DNA from: Methyloversatilis universalis
GTDB lineage: Bacteria > Pseudomonadota > Gammaproteobacteria > Methylococcales > Methylococcaceae
Reading direction: 5' to 3'
DNA: 64,000 bases
NCBI GenBank assembly: GCA_020723665.1
Contig: DYIL01000006.1
Location: 1-64,000, forward strand
This document shows positions 21,975 through 31,964 of this stretch, piece by piece (the first letter of the stretch is position 1; each line of letters begins with the position of its first letter). The notes under the pieces were generated by a model. The model was not told the origin of the DNA and made no database searches. It was given only the letters and a program-made list of their open reading frames with translations. The position numbers were made by a program, and so were the translations under genes.

Positions 21975-22300
21975 AAGGAAGCTCTGATTAAGTTTCCAGT
22001 GGGAAAAGCGAACAGTGCAACTGTTTGATCTAAGAGCCTATCCCAATAGGCTTAAGAAATCCTTCGACAAGCCTGTCCTGAGCCAAGTCGAAGGGCTCGG
22101 GGCGAACGGCCTATTGGGACAGGCTCCAAAAGGGCCCTCGCCCAAGCCCATCACGCCGCGCTTTCCCTGTTGGGAGCCGCAAGCGGCGCTTACCCGTGCG
22201 CCCGTTCGCCGGGAGCGAACGCCAACGTGCGAAGCACGGCCCTTCGACAGGCTCAGGACAGGTTTGTCCCAGCGGGAGAGGGCTTATTCAGAGTTTCCTT
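21975..22300. repeat. Composite repeat: family A MITE-like ends enclosing a family B copy (GAGCCTATCCCAATAGGC...)
   Basis: Ends AAGGAAGCTCTGATTAAG and TTATTCAGAGTTTCCTT; internal AAGAGCCTATCCCAATAGGCTTAAGAAATCCTTCGACAAGCC...GGCCTATTGGGACAGGCTC. Confidence 0.75.
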
Positions 22301-22399
22301 GATCATCTCGGTAAATGGATAAAGTCGAGTCAAGAGCCAATATCGTTAGGCCATTCGCGCTGAGCCTGTTAAAGGCTTTAGGACCTACCGGGATAGGCG

Positions 22400-23404
22400 C
22401 TAAGGCACGGCCACTCGGCGGAGCAGTTCCTGGATGACGCGGTCGGACGACACGCCTTCCGCTTCGGCCTCATAGCTCAGGATCAAGCGATGGCGCAAGA
22501 CGTCCGGAGCGATGGACTGGATATCCTCGGGCATCACATAATCGCGTCCGTACAGCCAGGCGCGGGCGCGGGCGCAGCGGTCCAGGGCGATGCTGGCACG
22601 GGGACTCGCGCCGTATTGCAGCCAGCGCTCCAGCTCCTTACCGTAGGCGCCGGGATTGCGGGTGCTCAGCACCAGTTGCAGCAGGTATTCCTCGAGGCTG
22701 TCGGCCATATAAAGATCGAGCACTTCCTGCCGCGCCGTAAACAGGGTCTCTTGGCTGACGGACTCGAACGCTGTTTCGGCGCCGGCACGCCCGCGCCGGG
22801 ATTCTTCCCGCACCAGCCGCAGAATCGCACGCTCGTACTGGGCTTCCGGATAACCGATCCGGATATACAGCATGAAACGGTCCAACTGCGCCTCGGGCAG
22901 CGGATAGGTTCCTTCCTGTTCGATGGGATTTTGCGTTGCCATCACCATGAACAGATCCGGCAGCTTGTAGGTCACGCGGCCGACGGTGATCTGGCGTTCC
23001 GCCATCGCTTCGAGCAGGGACGACTGCACCTTGGCCGGCGAACGATTGATCTCGTCCGCCAGCACCAGGTTGTGGAACAACGGTCCCGGCTGAAAATGGA
23101 ACGAACCGTCCTGAGGGCGATAGATCTCGGTACCGGTAAGATCGGCCGGCAGCAAATCCGGGGTAAATTGAATGCGGTGAAAATCGCCCTCGACAGCCCG
23201 ACTCAGCACGTTGATCGCCCGAGTCTTGGCGAGGCCGGGCGCACCTTCCACGAGAATGTGCCCGTCCGCGAGCAGCGCGATCAGCATACGTTCGATCAGA
23301 GTATCCTGTCCGATAACCTGGGCCGCCACGAATTGGAAGAGGCGTTGCACATCCTGTTGAGCGGGCGATAAAGTCCTTTCGGAAACCTCGTTCTCTTGCA
23401 ACAT
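22400..23404 (-). CDS. MoxR-family AAA+ ATPase
   Basis: HILVEGAPGLAKTRAINVLS, RIQFTPDLLPADLTGTEIY, LVLADEINRSPAKVQSSLLEAMAERQ; probable start MLQENEVSERT. Confidence 0.93.
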   Translation of the reverse strand: MLQENEVSERTLSPAQQDVQRLFQFVAAQVIGQDTLIERMLIALLADGHILVEGAPGLAKTRAINVLSRAVEGDFHRIQFTPDLLPADLTGTEIYRPQDGSFHFQPGPLFHNLVLADEINRSPAKVQSSLLEAMAERQITVGRVTYKLPDLFMVMATQNPIEQEGTYPLPEAQLDRFMLYIRIGYPEAQYERAILRLVREESRRGRAGAETAFESVSQETLFTARQEVLDLYMADSLEEYLLQLVLSTRNPGAYGKELERWLQYGASPRASIALDRCARARAWLYGRDYVMPEDIQSIAPDVLRHRLILSYEAEAEGVSSDRVIQELLRRVAVP

Positions 23405-23518
23405 GAGTAAGGTACATCCCTCTTGAGTGATTCGCTTCGCTGGCGCTTTAAAACGATGGATTATAATTGAACTCATCGCCCCGCTGCGCGGATTGCTTCG
23501 ATTCCGGCCTTTCCGAAC

Positions 23519-24349
23519 ATGAACGATACTCCGACTGTTCCGATTTTGATTCCGGCCGGCCGGCGCGCGCTCGTGCTGATTTGCGCCTTATTGGCCTCGT
23601 GCACGACCTACGACGACCGCATTCCGCCGGTACCGCTGCCGGCGTTGAGCCGCAATCATGCGGATGTGAACGGCGCGCGTGTGGCGGCGGAGGCTTATGC
23701 CGATCCCGATCAGGCGGAGCGAGCGTTCGGATTCGACATCCGCGACGCCGGATTGCTGCCGGTGCGTCTCATCATCGACAATCAAAGCACGAGCGTGGTC
23801 ATGGTCAACCCGCAACAGACGTTTCTGATCGATCGGGAAGGCCAGGCGTGGCCGCTCTTGACCGGCGAGCAGGCTTATAACCGCGTGGCCAGCGCGGTTC
23901 ATGTCGGTACCTTGGTCGGCAATGCAAGCCGGGGCGGCGTGTGGGGCGCGAGCGCCGGCGCCCTCACTTCCTTCGCTATCGGCCTGATCCTAGGCGGCGG
24001 ACTCAGCAACAATTTAGCCGAGGACGCCGCATTTGGTTCGCCGTTATGGGTCGAGATGATGCGGACCTTGCGACTCAGCAACAATTTAGCCGAGCACGCC
24101 GCATTTGGAGCGGGCGTCGGGGCGTTCGTCGGCGGCCGCCAGGACACCCTTGGTCTGGAAGACCGGATACGCCGTGACCTGATCTCAAAATCGCTGCGCA
24201 ATCAGCGATTGCAGCCCGGCGAACTGGCTTACGGCTATTTGTTTTTTCCCGGAAAAGACGAGGCCCGAAGCGCCAGTGCTCTGCGCATCGGGCTGGAATT
24301 GGACGGTTACCCGGAAGTCGTCAGCCTGCCGCTAAGACCGCCGCGCTGA
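23519..24349 (+). CDS. Putative lipoprotein/exported protein with internal 24-aa duplication
   Basis: ALLASCTTYDDRIPP lipobox-like; LSNNLAEDAAFG ... LSNNLAEHAAFG repeat. Confidence 0.75.
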   Translation: MNDTPTVPILIPAGRRALVLICALLASCTTYDDRIPPVPLPALSRNHADVNGARVAAEAYADPDQAERAFGFDIRDAGLLPVRLIIDNQSTSVVMVNPQQTFLIDREGQAWPLLTGEQAYNRVASAVHVGTLVGNASRGGVWGASAGALTSFAIGLILGGGLSNNLAEDAAFGSPLWVEMMRTLRLSNNLAEHAAFGAGVGAFVGGRQDTLGLEDRIRRDLISKSLRNQRLQPGELAYGYLFFPGKDEARSASALRIGLELDGYPEVVSLPLRPPR

Positions 24350-24363
24350 TCCCCGCCGCGTGG

Positions 24364-25641
24364 TCAACGGCCTATCGCACGGTAACCGATGTCGGTGCGG
24401 TAATGCATGTTTTTCCAATGGATTTTTCGCACCTGTTGGTACGCTTTCCGCTGAGCCTCCAAGACGGTATCGCCTAAGGCGCACACACAAAGGACGCGCC
24501 CGCCGGCCGTAACGATCTTGCCGTCCGAGCGCGCCGTACCGGCATGAAAGACTTTGCTATCGGCCTGGTCCCTTTCCGGCAAGCCCTCGATTTCATCGCC
24601 TTTGTCGTAACCGAAGGGGTATCCCCCCGCCGCCAATACCACACCGAGTGCCGCGCGCTCGTCCCACACGGCGCTGGCCCGACTCAAGCGCCCTTCCACT
24701 GCGCCGAGACACAGATCGACCAGATCGCTCTTGAGCCGCATCATGATCGGCTGGGTTTCGGGGTCGCCGAACCGGCAGTTGTACTCGAGCACTTTAGGCG
24801 TGCCTTCCGGCGTGATCATCAACCCGGCATAAAGAAAGCCGGAGTAAGGGATGCCGTCCGCCGCCATTCCGCGCAGCGTGGGCTCGATCACGTCCTTCAT
24901 GATGCGATCATGGATTTCCGGCGTCACCACCGGGGCCGGCGAATAAGCGCCCATACCGCCGGTATTGGGGCCATGGTCCCCGTCATCCCGCGCCTTGTGA
25001 TCCTGGGACGTCGCCATGGGCAGGACGTCCAGCCCGTTCGCCATGACAATGAAGCTGGCTTCTTCGCCCTTCAGGAATTCCTCGATCACGACTCTATGGC
25101 CCGCAGAACCGAAGGCATTGCCCGACAACATATCGGTCACGGCATCTACCGCCTCCTGTTCCGACTGAGCGATCACCACGCCCTTGCCCGCGGCCAATCC
25201 GTCCGCCTTGATCACGATGGGTGAACCCTTTTGCCGGATGTAGGCGACCGCCTCGTCAAGCGCCGTGAACGTCCGGTATTCCGCGGTCGGAATGCCATGG
25301 CGCGCCAAGAAATCCTTGCAAAAGGCCTTGGATCCCTCGAGCTGCGCGGCAAGCCGGGTAGGCCCGAAGCACTTGAGCCCCGCCGCGCTGAAGGCGTCGA
25401 CGATGCCGGCGACCAAGGGAGCCTCGGGACCTACGATCGTAAGATCGATGGCCTGCTCCTTAGCGAAGGCCAATAAGGCCGGAATATCCTCGGCCGCAAT
25501 CGGAATGTTTTCCATTTTCGGTTCGGCAGCCGTTCCGGCATTACCCGGCGCGACGAAAATCTCCTCTACTTTGGGAGACTGCGCCGCTTTCCACGCCAAA
25601 GCATGCTCCCGCCCGCCACCACCGACAATCAGTACTTTCAT
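24364..25641 (-). CDS. purD: Phosphoribosylamine-glycine ligase
   Basis: MKVLIVGGGGREHALAWK; ATP-grasp GPNTGGMGAYSPAPVVT; EYNCRFGDPETQ. Confidence 0.98.
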   Translation of the reverse strand: MKVLIVGGGGREHALAWKAAQSPKVEEIFVAPGNAGTAAEPKMENIPIAAEDIPALLAFAKEQAIDLTIVGPEAPLVAGIVDAFSAAGLKCFGPTRLAAQLEGSKAFCKDFLARHGIPTAEYRTFTALDEAVAYIRQKGSPIVIKADGLAAGKGVVIAQSEQEAVDAVTDMLSGNAFGSAGHRVVIEEFLKGEEASFIVMANGLDVLPMATSQDHKARDDGDHGPNTGGMGAYSPAPVVTPEIHDRIMKDVIEPTLRGMAADGIPYSGFLYAGLMITPEGTPKVLEYNCRFGDPETQPIMMRLKSDLVDLCLGAVEGRLSRASAVWDERAALGVVLAAGGYPFGYDKGDEIEGLPERDQADSKVFHAGTARSDGKIVTAGGRVLCVCALGDTVLEAQRKAYQQVRKIHWKNMHYRTDIGYRAIGR

Positions 25642-25645
25642 GGTC

Positions 25646-26308
25646 TTATCGCGTTTGATTTAAAGGATGAACTAAAGAAACGTAAAAACCCGCTATGCCG
25701 TTGAGAACGAATTGCACCGCAAGCGCTGCCAGCACGATGCCCAGCACGCGGGTCACGATATGCACCTTGCTTTCGCCGAGGTATCCGGTAACGATTTCGC
25801 TGACGTACAACAGCAACCACGTGATCAGATAAATCGCCGCGATCACGCCGGCAAGAACGGTCAAACGGCGCGCGTCACCGCCGGCTCGGTTGGCGAGCAG
25901 CAGAACGGCGGTGATGGTGCCGGGGCCGGACAGCAAAGGAATCGCTAGCGGAAAAATCGCGATGTCTTCGCCGGCGGCGCGCTTTTCCTCCGTTTTAGGA
26001 GCCTGAAGTCCGGCGCGCTGCCCGAACAGCATGGGCATCGCCGTCACGAACAGGAGGATGCCGCCGCTGATCGCGAAGGCGTGCACGGTTACACCGAGAT
26101 GCGCAAGCACGTAGTGGCCGGCCAACAGAAAAAACACGGTTACGCCGAAAGCGATGAGCAGCGCGCGGCTCAGGGTCCTGCGCCGCTCTCGCCTTCCGAG
26201 CCCCTGGGTCAAGGCGATGAAAATAGGCGCCGCACCGGGCGGATCGACGACCACGGCCAGCGTCAGAAAAGCCGTCACCGCAAACTGAAACAAGCCTTGT
26301 TCCATCAA
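25646..26308 (-). CDS. MarC family integral membrane protein
   Basis: 220 aa; AVVVDPPGAAPIFIALT, FPLAIPLLSGPGTITAVLLL. Confidence 0.92.
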   Translation of the reverse strand: MMEQGLFQFAVTAFLTLAVVVDPPGAAPIFIALTQGLGRRERRRTLSRALLIAFGVTVFFLLAGHYVLAHLGVTVHAFAISGGILLFVTAMPMLFGQRAGLQAPKTEEKRAAGEDIAIFPLAIPLLSGPGTITAVLLLANRAGGDARRLTVLAGVIAAIYLITWLLLYVSEIVTGYLGESKVHIVTRVLGIVLAALAVQFVLNGIAGFYVSLVHPLNQTR

Positions 26309-26820
26309 CCGTTCGGCTGGGCTTGAATGGACGTCAGAAACTTGATCCCGCCGCTTCCGCAGATCACATAGCGCACTTTCAGGCGGTTTCCCGGCGCGAA
26401 CAGCGCCGGCAGTTGGGGCCTTTTGTCTTCCGGCACGCTGTCCACATCCAAATAATATTTACTGGTCACGCCTTCCTCGTCAGTCAGCAGAACACCTTCT
26501 TCGTAGGCTTCGAAGATATCTTTTCCGCCCATTTCCTTGACGATCACCGCGTGTGCGTCCTTTTCGACCTCACAGCCCAGCCCGCCCTGCCCTGCGACCG
26601 CGATTTCGACCGCAGCCGGAACCTCCACCCGTGGCTCCAGAACCGGGACCCGGCCGGGTTCCTGTGGGGCCGGAAGAACCGGCGGAACCGCCCCCTCACT
26701 AGGAGGTTTTCTGCCAATCACGAACAGAACGGCCACGATGAGAACGACCAGTACGACGGCAATCGCCATCGCCCACCGGGACCACCCGGTCATCGACGCT
26801 CTCTGCTTTTCCGGCTCCAT
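26305..26820 (-). CDS. Hypothetical membrane-anchored protein
   Basis: 171 aa with one N-terminal TM segment; overlaps the marC start by 4 bp. Confidence 0.7.
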   Translation of the reverse strand: MEPEKQRASMTGWSRWAMAIAVVLVVLIVAVLFVIGRKPPSEGAVPPVLPAPQEPGRVPVLEPRVEVPAAVEIAVAGQGGLGCEVEKDAHAVIVKEMGGKDIFEAYEEGVLLTDEEGVTSKYYLDVDSVPEDKRPQLPALFAPGNRLKVRYVICGSGGIKFLTSIQAQPNG

Positions 26821-26835
26821 ATCTCGTCCCTTCTA

Positions 26836-27462
26836 TCAATCAAATGAAATCTCAAATCCTGTAAACGCCGCCAAAACCGGTGGGAAGAAAATGCCAATTC
26901 GAATTTGCCGGCATTCATCCGGGCAGGTCTGTCTGCGGTTTATCGACACACTCGAATTCGAAGGTCCAATACCGGCATCGATCAGCATTGCCTCGAATTT
27001 CGCCGGCGAAAAACCGGTCATTTTTTCTTTGCCGATCAGAATGACCGGCACGGCTCTACCGCCAAGCCGGTCGAATTTCGTCCTGGCGGACTGGGACTTT
27101 TCGATATCGAGTTCATCGTAAGCAATGCCGTGACCGGTCATATACAACTTGGCCTTCCGGCATACGTCGCACCATTCGGTGGTGAAGATCGTCGCTTTCC
27201 GCGATGCCGTCGAGTCTCCGACCGACGAAACTTCGGCCGGGCCCGCGTAAGAGTCGATCTTGACGACCTCGACCTTCGTGCTGTTCCCGCCTTCCGAAGG
27301 ACTGTCGGTATACGTCACCTTCCCATCGGGACCAATAAGCTCGTAAACCTCGGCATGGCCCGCCGGACCAAAGCCAAGGACAAAGAACATAAACGCGAAG
27401 GACAAGCTTTTGCTCACGCTCTCTCCGGTAAATAGTGGGTTATTCGCATTGCCTATCGTCAT
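26836..27462 (-). CDS. DUF4124-glutaredoxin fusion protein, exported
   Basis: YELIGPDGKVTYTDSPSE (DUF4124) followed by ATIFTTEWCDVCRKAKLYM...GGRAVPVILIG (glutaredoxin). Confidence 0.85.
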   Translation of the reverse strand: MTIGNANNPLFTGESVSKSLSFAFMFFVLGFGPAGHAEVYELIGPDGKVTYTDSPSEGGNSTKVEVVKIDSYAGPAEVSSVGDSTASRKATIFTTEWCDVCRKAKLYMTGHGIAYDELDIEKSQSARTKFDRLGGRAVPVILIGKEKMTGFSPAKFEAMLIDAGIGPSNSSVSINRRQTCPDECRQIRIGIFFPPVLAAFTGFEISFD

Positions 27463-27977
27463 AAACCCCTTTCGCTCGGTGCCAAAACGGCAGGCGAGAT
27501 ACGGCTCGGGAACCGCCTAACCGATGGCGACGTGCCGCTCGCGTCCCAGCCAGATGAATGGCGTGGGGACGGCATTCCACCGGCACGCGCCCAATCCGCC
27601 GCCGTCACTGTGACCGTGGTGAGCAGACGCATCGGATGCTTCTGAGGACGGGACATAACGGCTACCTCCACTCAGTGACTTCGACACTCAGCTTAGCGGA
27701 CCTTACCCGTAATCGCTACATACAAAGCCAATGACCCTCTAGTTGCAGCTTGAGTGGACAATGCGCGTGACAAATTTACCGCCAGACCCAACAGCGCGGC
27801 GGAACCTGACGGGAAACGGGCTCCAAACCCCGCGTCCAGAACAGAGATGATGGAACGGGTGGGATGCCTCGCCAACGCCGGTGTGATGTCATGCTCATCG
27901 GCTACCAGGGTGTGTTCGAAACCGCTGACAACGCCGCCTTTTCGATCAAGGCACGCCGAAACGGATTCATGGGGCCA

Positions 27978-28110
27978 CCCTGTTCCATTCGATGCGCCGC
28001 TCCGCCGACAACACGGTTTGTTTCAGCGCCAGCAGCAAATGCCCGAGGCTGCTTTTATCCGCACCGTTGGCGCCGGAAATCACCGTCAGGGGTGCTAGGC
28101 GAATCTCCCC
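27978..28110 (-). pseudogene. Remnant of an AAA (AAA_15/SMC-like N-terminal) ATPase
   Basis: Minus-strand translation LAPLTVISGANGADKSSLGHLLLALKQTVLSAERRIEWNRVAP*; P-loop degraded (GANGADKSS), stop soon after. Confidence 0.5.
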
Positions 28111-28282
28111 GGTCTCCTTCTAGGCTTTGAAATTGTTGATGCGAAGTAAAGTCAGCATCAGTGAAAATCTCCGTTATGTAATCGGTCCTGACCCACTAGT
28201 GTCAGGCCCACGAAACTGGCGGGAAGATGGTCCAGCCTGTTTCGTACTCCCGGCAGTCCTTGATTCGGTCTTCTTTTTCTTT

Positions 28283-28357
28283 AATGAAGCTCTGATTAAG
28301 TCCTTCGACAGGCCTGTCGAAGGGCGTGAACGGAATCAACTTGTTCAGAGTTTCCTT
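28283..28357. repeat. Short family A MITE-like copy
   Basis: ATGAAGCTCTGATTAAGTCCTTCGACAGGCCTGTCGAAGGGCGTGAACGGAATCAACTTGTTCAGAGTTTCCTT. Confidence 0.75.
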
Positions 28358-28473
28358 AAAGCCACTCTTCGACGAAGAAGCGTGACAGAGCAACTTCCTA
28401 CATGGTCGTAGCCGGAACATCTTCGAAACAACGTCTGTCTCAAGTCAAAACTCCATCAAGAAGGAAGAATCCC

Positions 28474-29301
28474 ATGTTCACCGGCGGACCGCTCCCAGCG
28501 TTCGGGCGCTTTGAATCGCTTCTGCTCCGGCGGAAAAACAAGACAAGGAGGCTAGACGTGAACCGTTGCGTTTTATCGATACTGCTTTCTTCGATTCTCG
28601 CTGCAGCCATCGCTCACGGAGATGGCGAAAACCCTTTACCCCTTCGCTTCGGCGCCGTTCTCGGCGGTTCTGGAGAAATACCCGCTCAGACGGATGCCTC
28701 GATGTGGGGTCAGGCGGGTTTCGCATTCGATCGCGAAGAAACGGCGATGGTGTTCGTCTTGACGCTCGCGAACGGCGTAAACATCACCGGAGTCCAGCTC
28801 CATTGCGGCTCACTGAACACGTTCGGCCCTGCAATCGTCCCGCTGTTGACCTTCATCGAAGGCAGCTGGAACGGCACACTGCAAGTGCAAGCGACGTTAA
28901 CCGGAACCGGCATCATTCAAGGGGTGGATTGTTTTTCCGCGATCGGACGAAACATCGTCACGCTTCCGGATTTGGCCGCGGCCATGAGGGACGGCAACAT
29001 CTTCGTGAATATCACCTCAGTCGCCTTTCCCGACGGTGAAATCCGGGGACAGGTGCAGATAACGTCAGCCGATTTGACTTTCCTGGTGGCGCCTGGAACG
29101 ATCGATTCCGCCGCTAGAGTACCTTTGCAGATCGGCGGAGACTCCGGCACCGTCGTTAGAATCGTGACCGAATCCCCCGTGACCATGGTCTCGCAGCCCT
29201 CGGCTTTCAATCCGCCGCTTCGAGAATTCCCGTCCTCAAGTTTCAATCCGCCCTTGAGTGACACAACGACCTTTCCGTCCTCGGGCATCAATCCGCCTTA
29301 G
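28474..29301 (+). CDS. CHRD-domain exported protein
   Basis: LSGSGEIPAQTD-like start, GVQLHCGSLNTFGPAIVPL, IFVNITSVAFPDGEIRGQV; start uncertain (28474 or GTG 28558). Confidence 0.8.
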   Translation: MFTGGPLPAFGRFESLLLRRKNKTRRLDVNRCVLSILLSSILAAAIAHGDGENPLPLRFGAVLGGSGEIPAQTDASMWGQAGFAFDREETAMVFVLTLANGVNITGVQLHCGSLNTFGPAIVPLLTFIEGSWNGTLQVQATLTGTGIIQGVDCFSAIGRNIVTLPDLAAAMRDGNIFVNITSVAFPDGEIRGQVQITSADLTFLVAPGTIDSAARVPLQIGGDSGTVVRIVTESPVTMVSQPSAFNPPLREFPSSSFNPPLSDTTTFPSSGINPP

Positions 29302-29510
29302 GAAACAAACCCTTAATCGCCAGTGCGCTCTTTTGGAGCATCTTCCGGTATGACTGAGCGCTTCTAGACTGACGTAGATCGGGAATCCTTTCCCGACCTT
29401 AGCGGGTCGTTCGGCGGGCTTTGTCGGCAAGGGATTTCCGACCTGCAACCGCTCACTCGTCCCAAAACCACCGGCTGGGCAGTCGACGCGAGGCGTAGTG
29501 ATTTGCGGAC

Positions 29511-30218
29511 TCAGCGGCGTGCGGCGAATACCACGACCGGGGTCTGCGTCTGCGCGAGCACGAAACTTACCGGGTATTGACGATTCGTCCCCGCGAGGGC
29601 GGCGGTGAACACCTCCGCCTTCTTGGCGCCCCCGAACTGCAGATAGACTCGACGGGCATGCAAAATCCACGGCAGGGTCATGCTCATGCGCTCGGTCGGC
29701 GCCACCGCGCCCACTTGAGCGAGACAGGGCGGCGTATCCGCGACCGTCCCCCCGAGCGCCAAGCCGGCGTCCAGATTGGGACTCGCCGGAAACAGCGAGG
29801 CCGTGTGGCCGTCGTCGCCCATGCCGAGAATCAGCGCCGCGAACGGCAAGGGCAGGCTGTTGAAGGTGGCCGCCAAGGTCGCCTCCGCGTCTTTCGCGGT
29901 GGCATCGCCAGTATAGAGCGGCACGAAGCGAGCCGCCGCCGCGCGGCCTTGCAGCAAATGCGCTTTGACCAGGGCGGCGTTGCTGGCCGGATCGGTCTCC
30001 GGTACCCAGCGCTCGTCCACCAGCGTGACGACGACACGAGACCAGTCCAAATCTTCGTCGCGCAGGGCATCGAACACCGGGACCGGCGACCGGCCGCCCG
30101 ACACCGCCAGAGCGGCATCGGACCCGGATAGCAGAGCCGCGTGCAAGTCGGCCGCCACCGCGGCGGCAAGAGCCGGTGCGAGACTCGCGTTATCGTCGAA
30201 CCATCGAATGTCTACCAT
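29511..30218 (-). CDS. pgl: 6-phosphogluconolactonase
   Basis: 235 aa; ALAVSGGRSPVPVFDAL, VTLVDERWVPETDPASN, ALILGMGDDGHTASLFP. Confidence 0.96.
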   Translation of the reverse strand: MVDIRWFDDNASLAPALAAAVAADLHAALLSGSDAALAVSGGRSPVPVFDALRDEDLDWSRVVVTLVDERWVPETDPASNAALVKAHLLQGRAAAARFVPLYTGDATAKDAEATLAATFNSLPLPFAALILGMGDDGHTASLFPASPNLDAGLALGGTVADTPPCLAQVGAVAPTERMSMTLPWILHARRVYLQFGGAKKAEVFTAALAGTNRQYPVSFVLAQTQTPVVVFAARR

Positions 30219-30221
30219 GTT

Positions 30222-31697
30222 TCAATCCTCGTCGTGCCAGCCGAAACCGTCGCGCGACAGAAGCTCGGAAGATGCTGCCGGCCCCCAGGTTCCCGCCGCA
30301 TAGGGCTTCGGGCCGCTCGGATCGGCGGCCCAGGTATTCAGAATCGGCTCGACCCAGCGCCAGGCCAGTTCCAACTCGTCCTGACGCACGAACAGCGCCT
30401 GGTTGCCCCGGATGGTGTCGAGCAGCAAACGTTCGTACGCTTCGGCCCGGCGGCCCTTGAATTTTCCGGCGAAGTCGAGATCGAGCGACACCGGCTGAAG
30501 TTCCATCGAATCGCCCGGCGCCTTGGCATTGAGATACAAACGGATATATTCGTCCGGTTGCAGGCGAATGACCAGCTTGGACGGCGCGCGCGAGCCGCTG
30601 CTCGGCAGAGGGAAGATATGGTGCGGCACATCGTGGAAATGGACCACGATTTCGGCGAGGCGGGTCGGCAGGCGCTTGCCCGTGAACAGATAAAACGGTA
30701 CCCCGGCCCAACGCCAGTTGGCGATCTCCGCCTTGATCGCCACGAAGGTTTCCGTCGTGCTGTCGGCCGGGATATTGTCCTCTTCCAAATATCCCTTCAC
30801 TTGACGGCCGCCCGATACCCCCGCCCGGTACTGCCCGCGCACGGTCTTGGTCAAGACATCTTCCGGCGTGAACGGTACCAGGCACTCGAGCACCTTGAGC
30901 TTTTCGTTGCGGATCGCGTCCGAATCGAGACTGGCCGGCGGCTCCATCGCCACGAAACACAGCAGTTGCAGCAAATGATTCTGAACCATGTCGCGCAAGG
31001 CGCCGGTTTTGTCGTAGAACCCGCCGCGGCTGCCGATTCCGACGTCTTCGGCGATCGTGATTTGAACGTTGCTGATCCACATCCGCCGCCACAACGGCTC
31101 GAACAGCGAATTGCCGAAGCGCAACGCCATCAGGTTCTGCACCGACTCTTTACCCAGGTAATGGTCGATCCGGTAGACCTGTTTCTCGTGGAAAAAGCGG
31201 TCCACGTCCGCCGTGATCGCGTTGCTCGACGCCAGGTCGTGCCCCAGCGGCTTCTCCAGAACGACACGACTGCTCGGACCGTTGAGCCCTTGCCGCGTCA
31301 GATTGCTGCAAATCGTTGCAAACAGGAACGGCGCGGTCGATAGATAAAAAACGTTCACCTCGGCGGGGGTCCTTTTCAGCAAGGTCTTCAACGCCGGGTA
31401 TTGCTCCGGCTGGGTGGCATCCAGCTTCATATAGGTCAGGCGCGAAAGAAACGTTGCCCACGCCGCATCGTCCCAGTCCGCCTCGGGCACGAACTGCCTG
31501 ACCCTGTCGTTCACCATGGCGAGAAAGGCATCTTGCGTCATGTCCAGAAGATCGAGACAGAAGACACGGCCCGATTCCACTAGCCGGCCGGTCCTGTGGC
31601 ACTGGTACATCGCCGGCAACAACTTGCGCGTGACGAGATCACCGGCGCCGCCGAAAAAAACCAGGTTGAACGATTTGGGAAATGGGAGCTGACTCAC
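30222..31697 (-). CDS. zwf: Glucose-6-phosphate 1-dehydrogenase
   Basis: 491 aa; FGGAGDLVTRKLLPAMY, YRIDHYLGKESVQNLMALRFGN. Confidence 0.98.
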   Translation of the reverse strand: MSQLPFPKSFNLVFFGGAGDLVTRKLLPAMYQCHRTGRLVESGRVFCLDLLDMTQDAFLAMVNDRVRQFVPEADWDDAAWATFLSRLTYMKLDATQPEQYPALKTLLKRTPAEVNVFYLSTAPFLFATICSNLTRQGLNGPSSRVVLEKPLGHDLASSNAITADVDRFFHEKQVYRIDHYLGKESVQNLMALRFGNSLFEPLWRRMWISNVQITIAEDVGIGSRGGFYDKTGALRDMVQNHLLQLLCFVAMEPPASLDSDAIRNEKLKVLECLVPFTPEDVLTKTVRGQYRAGVSGGRQVKGYLEEDNIPADSTTETFVAIKAEIANWRWAGVPFYLFTGKRLPTRLAEIVVHFHDVPHHIFPLPSSGSRAPSKLVIRLQPDEYIRLYLNAKAPGDSMELQPVSLDLDFAGKFKGRRAEAYERLLLDTIRGNQALFVRQDELELAWRWVEPILNTWAADPSGPKPYAAGTWGPAASSELLSRDGFGWHDED

Positions 31698-31964
31698 CGA
31701 TGAATCCTCTTGTAAAAGATCGTGCCGATTCTGGCTCGGCCGAGCTCGTAATGTGGAACGCGTATCCGGAAAACCCGGACGAAAAAACCTTGCAATACTA
31801 CTCGCCGCCCTTCTCGCTGTCCAGCCGGCTTCAGCGCAGGGAAACCGTATTTCTTGACACGGTTTTGCGGCTCAGATTAAATGTGGCGCCTGCGCCCCGT
31901 TGCGGGGCACGGCCTTGCCCATAACCGAGGCAACCCTACAAGATCGCTGCTTCAGCCGAATCAT

